64,000 nucleotides of DNA from Porphyromonadaceae bacterium UBA7042 (GTDB taxonomy: Bacteria > Bacteroidota > Bacteroidia > Bacteroidales > Muribaculaceae). The notes under the pieces were generated by a model. The model saw only the letters and a list, made by a program, of their open reading frames with translations. It had not been told where the DNA came from and did no database searches. The stretch spans positions 1-64,000 of the forward strand of contig DLAR01000067.1 of NCBI GenBank assembly GCA_002494015.1. Direction: 5' to 3'. Position 1 is the first letter of the stretch. Each line of letters starts with the position of its first letter. This document shows, in pieces, positions 35,383 to 45,604 of the stretch. A program made the position numbers and the translations under genes.

Positions 35383-36729
35383 TTACTGCCTGTTAAAGTT
35401 GCAATTATTTATGACGGTCAGTGTTTTTCCGTTAGGTTCAGAAACGAGCGAGTCGACATAGTTCAATGAAACAAACTCTGTTCCGCCCATGGCATGACCA
35501 TAATGCTGTATCATGAAAGCTTCATCGACATCGGTGAAGTTTGCGCCTTTAATGACGTTAACCACCATGTAGCCCGGTTTGTGCTGGACATATTGGAGTC
35601 CGTCAACATGCATTACATGCTCGTCATGTATTTCAAATGCCGTGGCCGACGCCGTAGTCCCGTCATGGCGGTATATCAAGTTCTTTTCGCGTCTCCCCTC
35701 AATGGAGGATACTACCCTGCGACTGCGATTCCCGATTTCTATTCTGCGGTCAGTTACCGTTGCATAGTCCCCGGTGCGGTAACGGATCAGAGGCATCACA
35801 CGGTTATAGAACGTTGTTCCGACAAGCTCGCCCGATTCACCTGCCTTTGCCGACAGACCGTCAGCGCCAACAATTTCGGTAAAGCCGTATGCGTCCTCGA
35901 TGGCATGGGTATCGGAATCCACACGTTCAATAAATATCAGTTTCTCAGTGTGGCCATAGAACGACGAAATCTTCAATCCCATTTCATCCTCTATGAAACG
36001 TTTTTGCATGTCATTGACCCCCTCGCTTGTCAGCAACGCGAGTTTGAGAAACGAGACATCTATCCCATAATGCTTAAATTGTTTAAGCAATTGGAATGCA
36101 GTCGAGGTGTAGGCATAAAGTGTCGTGACGCCGTTGCGTTTCAACACGTCCCGCATTTTGCGCAAATACGATTCGTCGGTTCTGTATCCGTCAAAAATTA
36201 TCTCGCGCGTAGCCGGATTGACTATGAAATCCTTGCCCTTGGGAAGTACTTTTCGCCGAATGGAAGCACGAATGCCATAATCCCATCCGGCCCTTTCCCA
36301 CGCGCCGGTGACAAATGCCATTTCCGTTATGTAGCGATCGGACGGTATCAGCATGTGCAGCGGTTTCCCGGTTGTTCCGGCAGTACTCCTGACAACATGA
36401 GGGATTTTACATGCAAGCTCCGACACGAACTCTGACGCGTGTTTAGTTACTTCTTCCTTATCTATAAACCCGATTTTGTTTTCAAACTCGCTGACCGACC
36501 TTATGGACAATCCCTTGTAACGATCACGGTAATACGGAACATGCCTGATCGCATAATTGACCATATCGACCAATTTTTCCTCAGGGTCTATATTGGGTAT
36601 TGATTTTTTAAAACGAATCATGGACGGCCCAAAAGACATCGGCCCGAGACGATTCATGTGCAAAAGGGGAAGCGTCAGCCAGTTAGGAGCGCCTGAAACC
36701 TTGTCTTTAAGAAAATCTGCTATACCCAT
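35383..36729 (-). CDS. CapK/PaaK-like adenylate-forming enzyme
   Basis: A 448-residue phenylacetate-CoA-ligase-like protein of the CapK group. ANL features are RSTAGTTGKPLHMLIP near residue 115, SSFYGHTEKLIFIE near 258, and PLIRYRTGDYATV near 320. Proteins of this group sit in capsule and O-antigen loci, where they probably activate a carboxylic acid for attachment to a sugar; the substrate is unknown. It is first in a three-gene minus-strand set with a GT4 and an ATP-grasp protein. A role in aromatic catabolism is unlikely given the neighbours. Confidence 0.8.
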   Translation of the reverse strand: MGIADFLKDKVSGAPNWLTLPLLHMNRLGPMSFGPSMIRFKKSIPNIDPEEKLVDMVNYAIRHVPYYRDRYKGLSIRSVSEFENKIGFIDKEEVTKHASEFVSELACKIPHVVRSTAGTTGKPLHMLIPSDRYITEMAFVTGAWERAGWDYGIRASIRRKVLPKGKDFIVNPATREIIFDGYRTDESYLRKMRDVLKRNGVTTLYAYTSTAFQLLKQFKHYGIDVSFLKLALLTSEGVNDMQKRFIEDEMGLKISSFYGHTEKLIFIERVDSDTHAIEDAYGFTEIVGADGLSAKAGESGELVGTTFYNRVMPLIRYRTGDYATVTDRRIEIGNRSRRVVSSIEGRREKNLIYRHDGTTASATAFEIHDEHVMHVDGLQYVQHKPGYMVVNVIKGANFTDVDEAFMIQHYGHAMGGTEFVSLNYVDSLVSEPNGKTLTVINNCNFNRQ

Positions 36730-36895
36730 CTCATTATTATATCGGAAAGGTCGCCCAGAATTCGTCAGGCAATACCTTAATTAATTTATGATACATACTT
36801 AACGTTAATTTACACCCTATATTGTACCAATGTCATACCATTGTTAAAAAACTTTTCATAATAGGGAGTTGTTTCCTCGTTTCGAGGATTATTTG

Positions 36896-36903
36896 TACCT
36901 TTG
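36896..36903 (+). promoter_or_regulatory. -7 box upstream of uvrA
   Basis: TACCTTTG, an exact TAnnTTTG match, 23 nt before the uvrA ATG. TTG at 36869-36871 is a weak, slightly distant -33 candidate. Confidence 0.5.
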
Positions 36904-36926
36904 TAAGTTAATTCCAGCAGACATAA

Positions 36927-39728
36927 ATGACAGAACAGAACATAATAGTAAAGGGAGCCAAGGTCAACAACCTGAAAGACGTGACGGTAGAGATTCCGCG
37001 CAACAAGCTCGTGGTCATTACCGGCTTGTCAGGCTCGGGCAAATCGTCTTTGGCCTTTGACACACTCTATGCCGAGGGGCAACGGCGATATGTCGAAAGC
37101 CTGAGCGCATACGCACGACAGTTTCTCGGCAAAATGCCCAAACCCGAGTGTGACATGATACTCGGCCTTCCTCCGGCCATCGCCATAGAGCAGAAAGTCA
37201 ACACTCGCAATCCGCGAAGCACCGTCGGGACTTCAACCGAAATTTATGACTACCTCCGCCTGCTTTTCGGTCGCATCGGGAAGACTTTCTCGCCCGTCAG
37301 CGGCGAACAGGTGAAAAAGCACACCATCGAGGATGTGGTCAGAGCCGCTACCTCCTATCCCGAAGGCACCCGCATCGCCCTCGCCTCTCCCATCGTGATG
37401 CCCGAAAAACGCAAGTTCCGCTCACAGCTCGACGTATATCTCAAAGCCGGATACTCTCGTGTCATCCACAACAATGAATTTGTCGAAATAGAGGACCTCC
37501 TTGCCCTCGGTGATGCTCTGCCTGAGAGCGCCGACGGCTATGACCTGCTCGTTGACCGTCTTGCCGTGGCTCACGACGGGGATGAACTGAGCCGACTCGC
37601 CGACTCGGTTGAGACGGCATTCTTCGAAGGCCATAACGAATTGAAACTCATCGTGTGGGGCAAGGATGGAATTACAACGACAGTTTTCTCTAAACGATTC
37701 GAGGCCGACGGCATCACGTTTGACGAGCCGAGCGACATGATGTTCAACTTCAACAACCCGGTAGGGGCATGTGAGACTTGCGGCGGTTTCGGGAAAGTAC
37801 TCGGCATTGACGAGCGGCTCGTTGTCCCCAACCCCACTCTCTCGGTCTACGATGATGCCGTTGTCGCATGGCGCGGTGACAAAATGAGCGAGTGGAAACG
37901 CGAGTTTGTCAGGCTTGCCTCCCGGTATGACTTCCCCATACACAAGCCATATCTCGACCTCTCCGATGCCGAGCGCGACCTGCTGTGGCACGGCCCCTCG
38001 GGCAACGGACACGATTTTCCTTCCATTGACAATTTTTTCAAAATGGTCGAGGAAAACCAATACAAGGTCCAGTACCGTGTCATGATGGCCCGCTACCGGG
38101 GCAAAACCCTCTGCCCCGTTTGCGGCGGCTCAAGGCTGAAACCGGCCGCCCGGTGGGTCAAAGTGGGAGGACGGTCAATCGGAGAACTCGTAAATATGCC
38201 GGTCGGCGACCTCCTTGACTTTTTCAATAATCTCACTCTTGACGAGAGGGACACAAAAATCGCATCGCGGCTTATGACTGAAATCCGCAACCGCATTTCG
38301 TATCTTGTCGAGGTCGGCCTTTCCTATCTGACTCTTGACCGGTTGTCATCAACCCTCTCGGGAGGCGAAAGTCAGCGCATCAACCTCGCCACATCTCTCG
38401 GCAGCAGCCTCGTCGGGTCTCTGTATATTCTCGACGAGCCGTCAATCGGATTGCATTCACGCGACACGGACCGCCTCATATCCGTATTGAAAAAACTGCG
38501 CGACCTCGGCAACACCGTGGTTGTCGTCGAACATGACGAAGAAATAATGAAGGCGGCCGACTATATTATAGACGTGGGTCCCGATGCCGGGCGCAACGGC
38601 GGCCAGATTGTATTCAGCGGGACACCTGACCATCTTCCCGATTCCGACGGATATACAGCCGGATATCTTACCGGCAAATTCTCAATTCCGGTCCCTGCGT
38701 CTCGCCGCCGCAGCCGCGACGCAATAGAAATCATCGGTGCCCGCGAGCATAACCTGAAAGATGTATCGGTCAAATTCCCGCTCGGAGTGATGACCGTCGT
38801 CACCGGTGTCAGCGGATCGGGCAAGTCGACCCTTGTGAGGGACATCCTTTACCGGGCCATGACACGTCATCTCGGTGAGGCCGGAGACGCCCCCGGCTCG
38901 TTCCGAGGTCTCCGCGGCGACCTGTCTCGAATAAAGGCTGTGGAATTTGTCGACCAAAACCCCATCGGGAAATCAACACGTTCCAATCCCGCCACATACT
39001 TGAAAGCCTACGATGAGATCCGTCGACTTTTTGCCGACCAGCAAGCATCGAAACAAATGGGTTTCACCGCCTCGACATTTTCATTCAACAGCGAAGGTGG
39101 CCGATGCGAGGAATGCAAGGGCGAAGGCACTATCACCATCGAGATGCAATTTATGGCCGACATCACCATACCCTGCGAAACATGCCACGGCAAACGCTTC
39201 AAGAAAGAAGTCCTCGAAGTGGAATATCGCGGCAAAAACATCTATGACATCCTCGAAATGACCATAAACCAAGCCATCGAATTTTTCTCGGCAGAAGGCA
39301 GCGGGTCAATCGAGCGCAAAATAGTCAGACGCTTAAAGCCCCTACAGGATGTCGGGCTCGGCTATCTCAAAATCGGACAAAACTCATCCTCTCTCTCAGG
39401 CGGGGAAAACCAGCGCGTAAAACTCGCATCGTTCTTTGCCAACGAGAACAGCGTACCGACAATGTTCATATTTGACGAACCTACCACCGGGTTGCACTTT
39501 CACGACATCGCGACCCTGCTGAAATCTTTTGACCGATTATTGTCTCTCGGCCACACCGTGGTAATCATCGAGCATAATATCGACGTTATAAAGACGGCAG
39601 ACCACGTCATCGACATGGGACCTGAAGGAGGCGACGGAGGCGGACAGGTCATTGTCGAAGGAACCCCTGAAGAAGTGGCCGCATGCCCGGAATCCTATAC
39701 AGGACGGTTTCTTAAAGATAAACTCTAA
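36927..39728 (+). CDS. uvrA: Excinuclease ABC subunit A (UvrA)
   Basis: A 933-residue DNA-damage recognition ATPase of nucleotide excision repair. It has two ABC modules: the first Walker A is [19 protein letters not shown], the second [15 protein letters not shown]; the signature sequences are [13 protein letters not shown] and [13 protein letters not shown]. Zinc-finger cysteines are in [17 protein letters not shown] and the CEECKGEG...CETCHGKR module. Length and order are standard, and it sits alone behind its own promoter. It would load UvrB at lesions. Confidence 0.97.
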   Translation: MTEQNIIVKGAKVNNLKDVTVEIPRNKLVVITGLSGSGKSSLAFDTLYAEGQRRYVESLSAYARQFLGKMPKPECDMILGLPPAIAIEQKVNTRNPRSTVGTSTEIYDYLRLLFGRIGKTFSPVSGEQVKKHTIEDVVRAATSYPEGTRIALASPIVMPEKRKFRSQLDVYLKAGYSRVIHNNEFVEIEDLLALGDALPESADGYDLLVDRLAVAHDGDELSRLADSVETAFFEGHNELKLIVWGKDGITTTVFSKRFEADGITFDEPSDMMFNFNNPVGACETCGGFGKVLGIDERLVVPNPTLSVYDDAVVAWRGDKMSEWKREFVRLASRYDFPIHKPYLDLSDAERDLLWHGPSGNGHDFPSIDNFFKMVEENQYKVQYRVMMARYRGKTLCPVCGGSRLKPAARWVKVGGRSIGELVNMPVGDLLDFFNNLTLDERDTKIASRLMTEIRNRISYLVEVGLSYLTLDRLSSTLSGGESQRINLATSLGSSLVGSLYILDEPSIGLHSRDTDRLISVLKKLRDLGNTVVVVEHDEEIMKAADYIIDVGPDAGRNGGQIVFSGTPDHLPDSDGYTAGYLTGKFSIPVPASRRRSRDAIEIIGAREHNLKDVSVKFPLGVMTVVTGVSGSGKSTLVRDILYRAMTRHLGEAGDAPGSFRGLRGDLSRIKAVEFVDQNPIGKSTRSNPATYLKAYDEIRRLFADQQASKQMGFTASTFSFNSEGGRCEECKGEGTITIEMQFMADITIPCETCHGKRFKKEVLEVEYRGKNIYDILEMTINQAIEFFSAEGSGSIERKIVRRLKPLQDVGLGYLKIGQNSSSLSGGENQRVKLASFFANENSVPTMFIFDEPTTGLHFHDIATLLKSFDRLLSLGHTVVIIEHNIDVIKTADHVIDMGPEGGDGGGQVIVEGTPEEVAACPESYTGRFLKDKL

Positions 39729-39770
39729 CCGCCGTAATTTAACTTTAACAATCTAACAACCAATATATCA

Positions 39771-40838
39771 ATGGCTAAAATCGGAGACATCGTGCGCTAC
39801 CTCAACTCCATCGGAGGAGGACGCATCACAAGAATAGAGAATAATATCGCTTATGTCGAGGAAGAAGACGGATTTGAAACCCCTGTTCTTCTGCGCGAAT
39901 GTGTCGTTGTGGCATCAGGCGACGCGGCAGCACCCCGCAAAGCCGCTCCGGCCCCTATGGGCACAGTCTCGCAGCCGGCTAAAAATACCACTACGCCAAC
40001 TCCCGCCGCAGTCAGCGAAACCGACATGGAGGAAACTCCCGAAGGCGAAAAGCTAAATGTGGTACTTGCCTACGAACCGGCCGAGATAAAGCATCTCAAC
40101 ACTACGACCCACGACGTTTACCTCGTCAATGACTCCAACTATTATCTCTACTTCGCCTATATGACCCGGGCCGACGAGGCTACAGGATGGACCACACGCT
40201 ATGCCGGCATCGTCGAGCCCAACATACAGGTGTGGCTTGAAGAAATAACCACCGCCGACCTCCCGTCAATGGACCGCATTGCCGTGCAGTATATCGCCTT
40301 CAAGCAGGGCCGAGAATTCAAACTGAAATCACCCGGAGCCATCGAGACAAAACTTGATACCTCAAAGTTTTTCAAACTGCATTGTTTCCACGACAACCCC
40401 TATTTTGAAAAGCCGGTAATCGCTGTCGACATTGTCAAGAACGACATTCCTCAGCGCGCCATGATTCTTGACTCGGGACGGCTTGAAGAAGGAATCCGCG
40501 TCAAGAAAGCAGCTGACCGTCCTGCACGCAAGCCGGTAAAAAAGCATAAAAGCGTCAACAACATAATCGAAGTCGACCTCCACATCGCCGAGCTTGTCGA
40601 CTCGACACGGGGGCTGTCCAACGCCGACATGCTGAACATTCAGATTGACGAGTTCCGTCGCGTCATGGATGCCAACCTGAATAAAAAAGGTCAGAAAATA
40701 GTCTTTATTCATGGAAAGGGAGAAGGCATCCTGCGACAGGCCATCATGAAAGAGCTGAATCACCGCTACAAGGGTCATGCGGTTCAGGATGCGTCTTTTC
40801 GGGAATATGGTTTCGGAGCGACGCAGGTGACAATATAA
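39771..40838 (+). CDS. DUF2027/Smr-domain protein (MutS2-like C-terminal domain)
   Basis: A 355-residue protein typical of Bacteroidota: an N-terminal SH3-like segment (MAKIGDIVRYLNSIGGGRIT), an Ala/Pro-rich linker near residues 50-90, a DUF2027 beta domain (LNTTTHDVYLVNDSNYYLYF), and a C-terminal Smr domain with EVDLHI and FIHGKGEGILRQAI. Smr domains nick or bind nucleic acids, at collided ribosomes or branched DNA in other bacteria. The role in this family is not established. It is followed 8 nt later by the flavodoxin-ferredoxin gene. Confidence 0.88.
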   Translation: MAKIGDIVRYLNSIGGGRITRIENNIAYVEEEDGFETPVLLRECVVVASGDAAAPRKAAPAPMGTVSQPAKNTTTPTPAAVSETDMEETPEGEKLNVVLAYEPAEIKHLNTTTHDVYLVNDSNYYLYFAYMTRADEATGWTTRYAGIVEPNIQVWLEEITTADLPSMDRIAVQYIAFKQGREFKLKSPGAIETKLDTSKFFKLHCFHDNPYFEKPVIAVDIVKNDIPQRAMILDSGRLEEGIRVKKAADRPARKPVKKHKSVNNIIEVDLHIAELVDSTRGLSNADMLNIQIDEFRRVMDANLNKKGQKIVFIHGKGEGILRQAIMKELNHRYKGHAVQDASFREYGFGATQVTI

Positions 40839-40846
40839 ACGCGGAT

Positions 40847-41596
40847 ATGATACTCTACTTTTCCGGCACAGGTAACTCACGACATGTAGCTGAAAAACTT
40901 GGCGCATTGCTTGGCGACAAAGCCGCACCGATGTTTCCCGACAAAAAACTGGCGATGCTTGCCGATGACGACCGACTGATCTGGGTGTTTCCTATCTACT
41001 CGTGGGGAGTACCCCCGGTTGTGCGTCGCGCAATCTCTACTCTGACCATTACCGGCCGCTCAACCATTGACTGCTACATGGTTGCAACATGCGGTGACGA
41101 CATCGGACATGCCAACCGAATGTGGCGGCGCGATATTTCGCGACGTGGATGGACCCCTGTCGCGACCTATTCGATACAGATGCCCAACAACTATGTGTGC
41201 ATGAAAGGCTTTGATGTCGATACTCCTGAAATAGCCGCAGCCAAAATCGCGGCATCCGGGCAACGCATTGCCACGATTGCCGACCGGATTAAGAGCCGCA
41301 CTGAAACCGACGATGTCGTCACAGGGTCTTGGCCGTGGATTAAAACCAGCGTCATATATCCGTGGTTTGTCCGCAATGCCATGTCTCTGCGCAAATTCCG
41401 ATGGACCAACGATTGTATTTCCTGTGGAAAGTGCGCCCACGTCTGCCCACTGCGCAACATAACCATGCAAGGTAAACATCCTTCGTGGGGAAACAACTGT
41501 GCTTTCTGCCTTGCATGTTATCACATCTGCCCGCGTCACGCTGTCGCCTACGGCAATGCAACTATTAACAAAGGTCAATATTTTTTTGACAAATGA
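40847..41596 (+). CDS. EFR1-type flavodoxin/ferredoxin fusion protein
   Basis: A 249-residue cytoplasmic electron carrier. The N-terminal flavodoxin-like domain has the FMN phosphate loop YFSGTGNSRHVAEK and a WVFPIYSWGVPP loop. The C-terminal domain holds two [4Fe-4S] motifs: CISCGKCAHVCP and CAFCLACYHICP. This is the EFR1 architecture common in anaerobes; redox partners are unknown. Its stop overlaps the next start as ATGA. Confidence 0.9.
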   Translation: MILYFSGTGNSRHVAEKLGALLGDKAAPMFPDKKLAMLADDDRLIWVFPIYSWGVPPVVRRAISTLTITGRSTIDCYMVATCGDDIGHANRMWRRDISRRGWTPVATYSIQMPNNYVCMKGFDVDTPEIAAAKIAASGQRIATIADRIKSRTETDDVVTGSWPWIKTSVIYPWFVRNAMSLRKFRWTNDCISCGKCAHVCPLRNITMQGKHPSWGNNCAFCLACYHICPRHAVAYGNATINKGQYFFDK

Positions 41597-42195
41597 ATCC
41601 CGAAACAGAAAACACCCTTCAGATACTACGATCAGGCGAGTGGTGCCACTGCATTTCACCTGAAATATCCGCAATACTTTTAGATTGCGAAGAAAAATGT
41701 TTCCGACTCAACAACCTGCCGCCATCATCGGCTGACGAGCGTAGAACGATAATCAAACGCCTGCTTGGAAAAATTGGGAATCATTTTATTATCCACTCTC
41801 CGTTTCACTGTGATTTCGGGACAAACATCACAATCGGCGAGAACTTCATAGCCAATTTCAATCTGACCATTCTCGATGAAACTCGTGTCACGATAGGAGA
41901 CAACGTGTTCATCGGGCCAAATGTCAGCATATACACCGTAACCCATGCCCTTGACATTTCACAGCGAAATGAGGGCCTGATGCAGGCTCGTCCCGTGACA
42001 ATCGGCAACAATGTGTGGGTTTGTGGAAATTGTGTAATCTTGCCGGGAGTCTCCATAGGCGAAGGCTGCGTAATCGGAGCCGGAAGTGTTGTAACCCGCG
42101 ACATTCCGCCCCACACCTTGGCCGTCGGGAACCCATGCCGTCCACTCCGCCCAATTACTGAAGCCGACAAGATAAGCGCCACCGGAATCCGCTGA
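41593..42195 (+). CDS. Sugar O-acetyltransferase (maltose/galactoside acetyltransferase type)
   Basis: A 200-residue left-handed beta-helix acetyltransferase of the LacA/Maa/NodL type. The N-terminal helical cap is followed by hexapeptide repeats (ITIGENFIANFNLTILD, VTIGDNVFIGPNVSIYT) with the catalytic His in TVTHALD, then VTIGNNVWVCGNCVILPGV and a short tail. It acetylates a sugar hydroxyl from acetyl-CoA. It is coupled by ATGA overlap to the EFR1-type gene. Confidence 0.9.
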   Translation: MNPETENTLQILRSGEWCHCISPEISAILLDCEEKCFRLNNLPPSSADERRTIIKRLLGKIGNHFIIHSPFHCDFGTNITIGENFIANFNLTILDETRVTIGDNVFIGPNVSIYTVTHALDISQRNEGLMQARPVTIGNNVWVCGNCVILPGVSIGEGCVIGAGSVVTRDIPPHTLAVGNPCRPLRPITEADKISATGIR

Positions 42196-42597
42196 CACGG
42201 AACTGATTACACCCTGAGCGTTGCCAAGACCCTGACCGCGAAGCCTTCCGACGCAATATGTTCATGTATGTGACTACTCGATTGACGCAAACGGCAACGT
42301 GTTCCGCAACATCTGACCTTTTTCTCCCTCTCCTCTTTACGAGAGAGGATTAACAAATTTTTATACGCTTTAAGCGTTGAAAATTTTAATGTAAATGTAG
42401 ATAAAATCTCAGGATTTTTATCTACATTTGCGGTATCATTACAACCATAAAGAATTACGAGCGAAATTCCTTATATTCAGGCTATCACGCGATGGTTGAG
42501 CGGTGAGTATAACTTCACTGTCTCGCCCCGCCCATTCTGTCGGCAATCTTTGGCCGGTCGATTGTATCCGTCTGAAAAAGCTATTAAAACTGTTCTT
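42196..42597. other. Intergenic region with possible gene remnant and a promoter-associated inverted repeat
   Basis: About 400 nt without an intact gene. From 42211 to 42318 the plus strand reads TLSVAKTLTAKPSDA in one frame and YVHVCDYSIDANGNVFRNI then stop in another, which looks like the frameshifted end of a decayed gene; I cannot name it. Downstream are the inverted repeat at 42393-42429 and a leader of about 160 nt to the regulator start at 42598. Confidence 0.4.
42393..42430 (+). promoter_or_regulatory. 14-bp perfect inverted repeat overlapping a -7 box
   Basis: AAATGTAGATAAAA (42393-42406) is repeated inverted at 42416-42429 around a 9-nt centre. The right arm contains TACATTTG (42423-42430), a TAnnTTTG -7 match. 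A protein bound to the palindrome would cover the promoter of the downstream regulator gene. Confidence 0.45.
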
Positions 42598-43425
42598 ATG
42601 AAGAAGTATAATAAATCTGCCAATTCCGGGTCAGCACTTCGATATGGTATGTTCATTCCGTTGGCTTTAATGATAGCGTCGGCAATTACCTGTTGCCTGT
42701 CCTATTCAAATGCCAAACAAACAATCGCAGATGATCTTAATGATGCAATGTTTGCGTTGGCTAATGAGAATAGCGAACTATGGACACACCCCGACACTAT
42801 CGCCGCTATACGCCACATGCACGAAACCACCCGTAAGCCTCTGATATATCAGGCATACGATGTCAAATTCAGAAACCCGTCGCTGAAAGATGAGGCTTAC
42901 TTCACACTTGCATTGGTTGATACCAAGAATGTATCGCATAGAATCGGAGGGAATAAGATAGCATCTGATTCCATTATGCTTATGCCTGAATGCACTTCCG
43001 GCGGAGTTGCAATTATGGTTCAAGGTTTTGCCGACTGTTCCATGTCTTCAGTTTTCTTTGCATCGGATCAGACTTTACCGGGAATCCTTCTCATGCTTTC
43101 ATTCATCTCAATGGCTGGCATGTTTGTCTGTAGAAGAAAGGAAATCGAAATCCCCGAGACAGGACTTATCGCCGTTTCCACATCTCCATCGCTTGATGGC
43201 ATCAAACTCACCCCCATGCAGCGACAGCTTACCCGGATGCTTCTTGATGCACCCGGCATGAAGGTGGATAAAAGAAGCTTGTGCGAATCCCTATGGGGTA
43301 ATAAGAGTAATGCCGATGAATCGCTTTACACCCTTGTCAAGCGCACAAAAAACGCACTTGCCAAGGCTAACATGGAGATCGTATGTAACAGAGGTGACTC
43401 ATACGAGCTTCGGATAAATGGCTGA
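42598..43425 (+). CDS. Membrane-anchored winged-helix (OmpR/PhoB-type) transcription regulator
   Basis: Start chosen at 42598 (MKKYNKSANSGS), ahead of the first TM segment; a longer frame to 42496 adds no recognisable sequence. Of 275 residues, TM1 is at about 17-36 (MFIPLALMIASAITCCLSY), an extracytoplasmic sensor at about 38-158, TM2 at about 160-177 (PGILLMLSFISMAGMFVC), and a cytoplasmic winged helix at about 200-275 (KLTPMQRQLTRMLLDA, LCESLWGNKSNADESLYTLV, NRGDSYEL). It is a one-component membrane sensor-regulator like ToxR/CadC in layout but with the DNA-binding domain C-terminal. It probably controls the adjacent TonB receptor through the repeats between them. Confidence 0.82.
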   Translation: MKKYNKSANSGSALRYGMFIPLALMIASAITCCLSYSNAKQTIADDLNDAMFALANENSELWTHPDTIAAIRHMHETTRKPLIYQAYDVKFRNPSLKDEAYFTLALVDTKNVSHRIGGNKIASDSIMLMPECTSGGVAIMVQGFADCSMSSVFFASDQTLPGILLMLSFISMAGMFVCRRKEIEIPETGLIAVSTSPSLDGIKLTPMQRQLTRMLLDAPGMKVDKRSLCESLWGNKSNADESLYTLVKRTKNALAKANMEIVCNRGDSYELRING

Positions 43426-43436
43426 TTTACAACTTT

Positions 43437-43463
43437 GTCAGAATTTGTCAGATAAAAGTCAGA
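43437..43463 (+). promoter_or_regulatory. Three GTCAGA direct repeats (candidate operator)
   Basis: GTCAGA occurs at 43437-43442, 43447-43452 and 43458-43463, spaced 10 and 11 bp, the helical spacing favoured by OmpR/PhoB-type winged helices. Part of the region also forms an inverted repeat (AATTTGTC / GACAAATT, 43442-43469), which may alternatively be a terminator for the regulator gene. Confidence 0.5.
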
Positions 43464-43522
43464 CAAATTTTTAAGCCTTGTCGACACTTTTTCACTTGCT
43501 TTGCAGAAAAATTTCGCAAGGC

Positions 43523-45604
43523 ATGGAAACTAAAATTTTAATTACAGTTCTGACCGTCTTTCTCGCCATAGAAAGCGGTTTTGCTCAGAATCAGGAACCG
43601 ACGGACAGCCTCACACACGAGCTGCAAGAGGTCATAGTTACCGCTAAACAACCGGCAACAAAATTAGTCGGGTCTACCCTCGTATCAACTATTCCCGGCA
43701 CCAATCTTGCCGACCTTGGCACCGCTCTTGATGTGCTGGCTCAATTACCGATGATAAAGGTTCAGGACAACTCCGTCAATGTCATCGGCAAAAGCAATAT
43801 TGAGATCTATATCGACGGCAGACCCATGCGCGACGAGTCGGAGTTGCAGCAACTTCTTTCTTCCAACATGAAGAAAGTTGAATTGCTCATGGCTCCCGGA
43901 GCGGCTTACGAAAGTACCACAGGAGCGGTTCTTAAAATCACCACACGCCGCAATTTTGTCCAAGGACTCTCTTTGACAGATCAGTTCCAACTTCAACGCC
44001 GCCGCAAATGGTCGGTCATGGATTATCTTGCATTGAGTTATCGCATTGGCAACTGGGAGTTTTTCGCAAACGGTTCGATAAACCGCAATAATTCTGTAAA
44101 TAAAGGCACTACCATAAACACCCTTGACTATAAAGGGGAAGAAGCTGTCGTAGGCAGCAGCCAGCATAATTCTTTCCCGACGACTACAGGTGCTGTCAAA
44201 GGTGGATTTAATTATTCACGCGGTGCCCAATCGTTTGGCGCGTATTACCGTTACAATCCTGAACGTGGCGATTTTATCAACTCCGGCTCTGAATGGCTGG
44301 ACTATAATCCGGCTATCGCCCATGACATTGACAAGAGAGTCCGGGCACACAGCCACCTCGCATCGCTATATTATGAAAACACCTTTGCTGAAAAGTATCT
44401 CCTTCATTTTGACGGCGATTTCCGTAGCTCCTGCGACGCGAATAATGTAGCAACAACTTACCCCTTGTCTACAACCCATGCAGTCAACTCGACCGACAAA
44501 CGCACTTCAACGCTTTGGGCCGGTAAACTATATCTGAATTTCCCGCTTTGGAATGGAGAATTTACAGTCGGCACACAAGACAGTTATACTCATACTTCTC
44601 TTGACTACCGTATGCTGAACGCTGACATAAGCGAGTATATCCCATCTTCTTTAACCGACGCACGGCAGACTTCTGCCGCCCTATATGCGTCATGGTCGCG
44701 TATGTTCGGTAATTTTTCGCTTTCAGCCGGCGCGAGATACGAATATGTAGATTATGACTTCAAAGTTAATGGAGAACGTGATGACAACATCAGCCGCCGC
44801 GACCACACGGTTACACCCGACCTTTCACTCGGCTATTCGTTCAATGAAGAATCGCAGTTAAGCATCAGTTATAAAATGGCAACAGTCAAGCCTCCATACT
44901 CGCAACTGACAGGATCGCTCAACTATACAGGCATTCATGAAATAGAGGGCGGCAATCCCGGATTACACGATGAGAAAATGCACGACATCCAACTGTTCGG
45001 TATGTGGAAAGGTTTTATGCTTCAGGCTGATTACACTCGTGCGCTTGACACATACGCATTTGTCAAACAGGTTTATCCCGCCAATAATCTACAGTTGATT
45101 ATGCACCCTGTAAATATCGATGTTTCGGCATTTTACCTCTACCTTGTATGGAGCCGGCCCATACGCCGGTGGACTCCAGACGTGACGGTCGGCATGTATC
45201 GGCAGTGGTTACAGCTTGACAATAACCGATACGATAAACCCATATACTCATACTATTTTGACAACACATTCTCATTGCCTCACGGATGGTCAGTAACCGC
45301 GAATATAAGCGGCAGTTCTCAAGGCGACATGCACACTAACCGTTTCCATGGCTCATGGTTTACTATGGACGCGTCAGTAGGCAAGACATTCCTGAATAAA
45401 TCGCTTACAGTCAAACTGACCGCCACTGACATTTTCAATACTGCCAACAACGACTGGACGATGAACACTTATGGCGTTTTCGTAGATAAACGGCAGAGTT
45501 ATGACCGCAGAGGCGTAACCCTGAACATAATCTACAATTTCCAACCCCGCAAAAGCAAATATAAAGGTTCGTCAGCAGCAGAAGCAGAAATGAAACGACT
45601 CTAA
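43523..45604 (+). CDS. TonB-dependent receptor / outer membrane beta-barrel family protein
   Basis: Start set at 43523 (METKILITVLTVFLAIESGFAQ, a signal peptide); about 693 residues. A TonB box-like LQEVIVTAKQ near residue 38 precedes the plug (ALDVLAQLPMIKVQDNSVNV, EIYIDGRPM, LMAPGAAYESTTGAVLKITTRRN). The rest is a barrel of the OMP_b-brl_3 type (TDIFNTANNDWTMN, RGVTLNIIYNF). It lacks the carboxypeptidase-like N-terminal domain of SusC proteins. The substrate is unknown; the neighbouring membrane regulator suggests an environmentally induced siderophore, metal or peptide receptor. Confidence 0.87.
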   Translation: METKILITVLTVFLAIESGFAQNQEPTDSLTHELQEVIVTAKQPATKLVGSTLVSTIPGTNLADLGTALDVLAQLPMIKVQDNSVNVIGKSNIEIYIDGRPMRDESELQQLLSSNMKKVELLMAPGAAYESTTGAVLKITTRRNFVQGLSLTDQFQLQRRRKWSVMDYLALSYRIGNWEFFANGSINRNNSVNKGTTINTLDYKGEEAVVGSSQHNSFPTTTGAVKGGFNYSRGAQSFGAYYRYNPERGDFINSGSEWLDYNPAIAHDIDKRVRAHSHLASLYYENTFAEKYLLHFDGDFRSSCDANNVATTYPLSTTHAVNSTDKRTSTLWAGKLYLNFPLWNGEFTVGTQDSYTHTSLDYRMLNADISEYIPSSLTDARQTSAALYASWSRMFGNFSLSAGARYEYVDYDFKVNGERDDNISRRDHTVTPDLSLGYSFNEESQLSISYKMATVKPPYSQLTGSLNYTGIHEIEGGNPGLHDEKMHDIQLFGMWKGFMLQADYTRALDTYAFVKQVYPANNLQLIMHPVNIDVSAFYLYLVWSRPIRRWTPDVTVGMYRQWLQLDNNRYDKPIYSYYFDNTFSLPHGWSVTANISGSSQGDMHTNRFHGSWFTMDASVGKTFLNKSLTVKLTATDIFNTANNDWTMNTYGVFVDKRQSYDRRGVTLNIIYNFQPRKSKYKGSSAAEAEMKRL

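Noticed and set aside
41593..42195. Serine acetyltransferase or chloramphenicol-type XAT as alternative for the hexapeptide protein
   Set aside because: The N-terminal cap and TVTHALD / VWVCGNCVILPGV segments fit the maltose/galactoside acetyltransferase group better.
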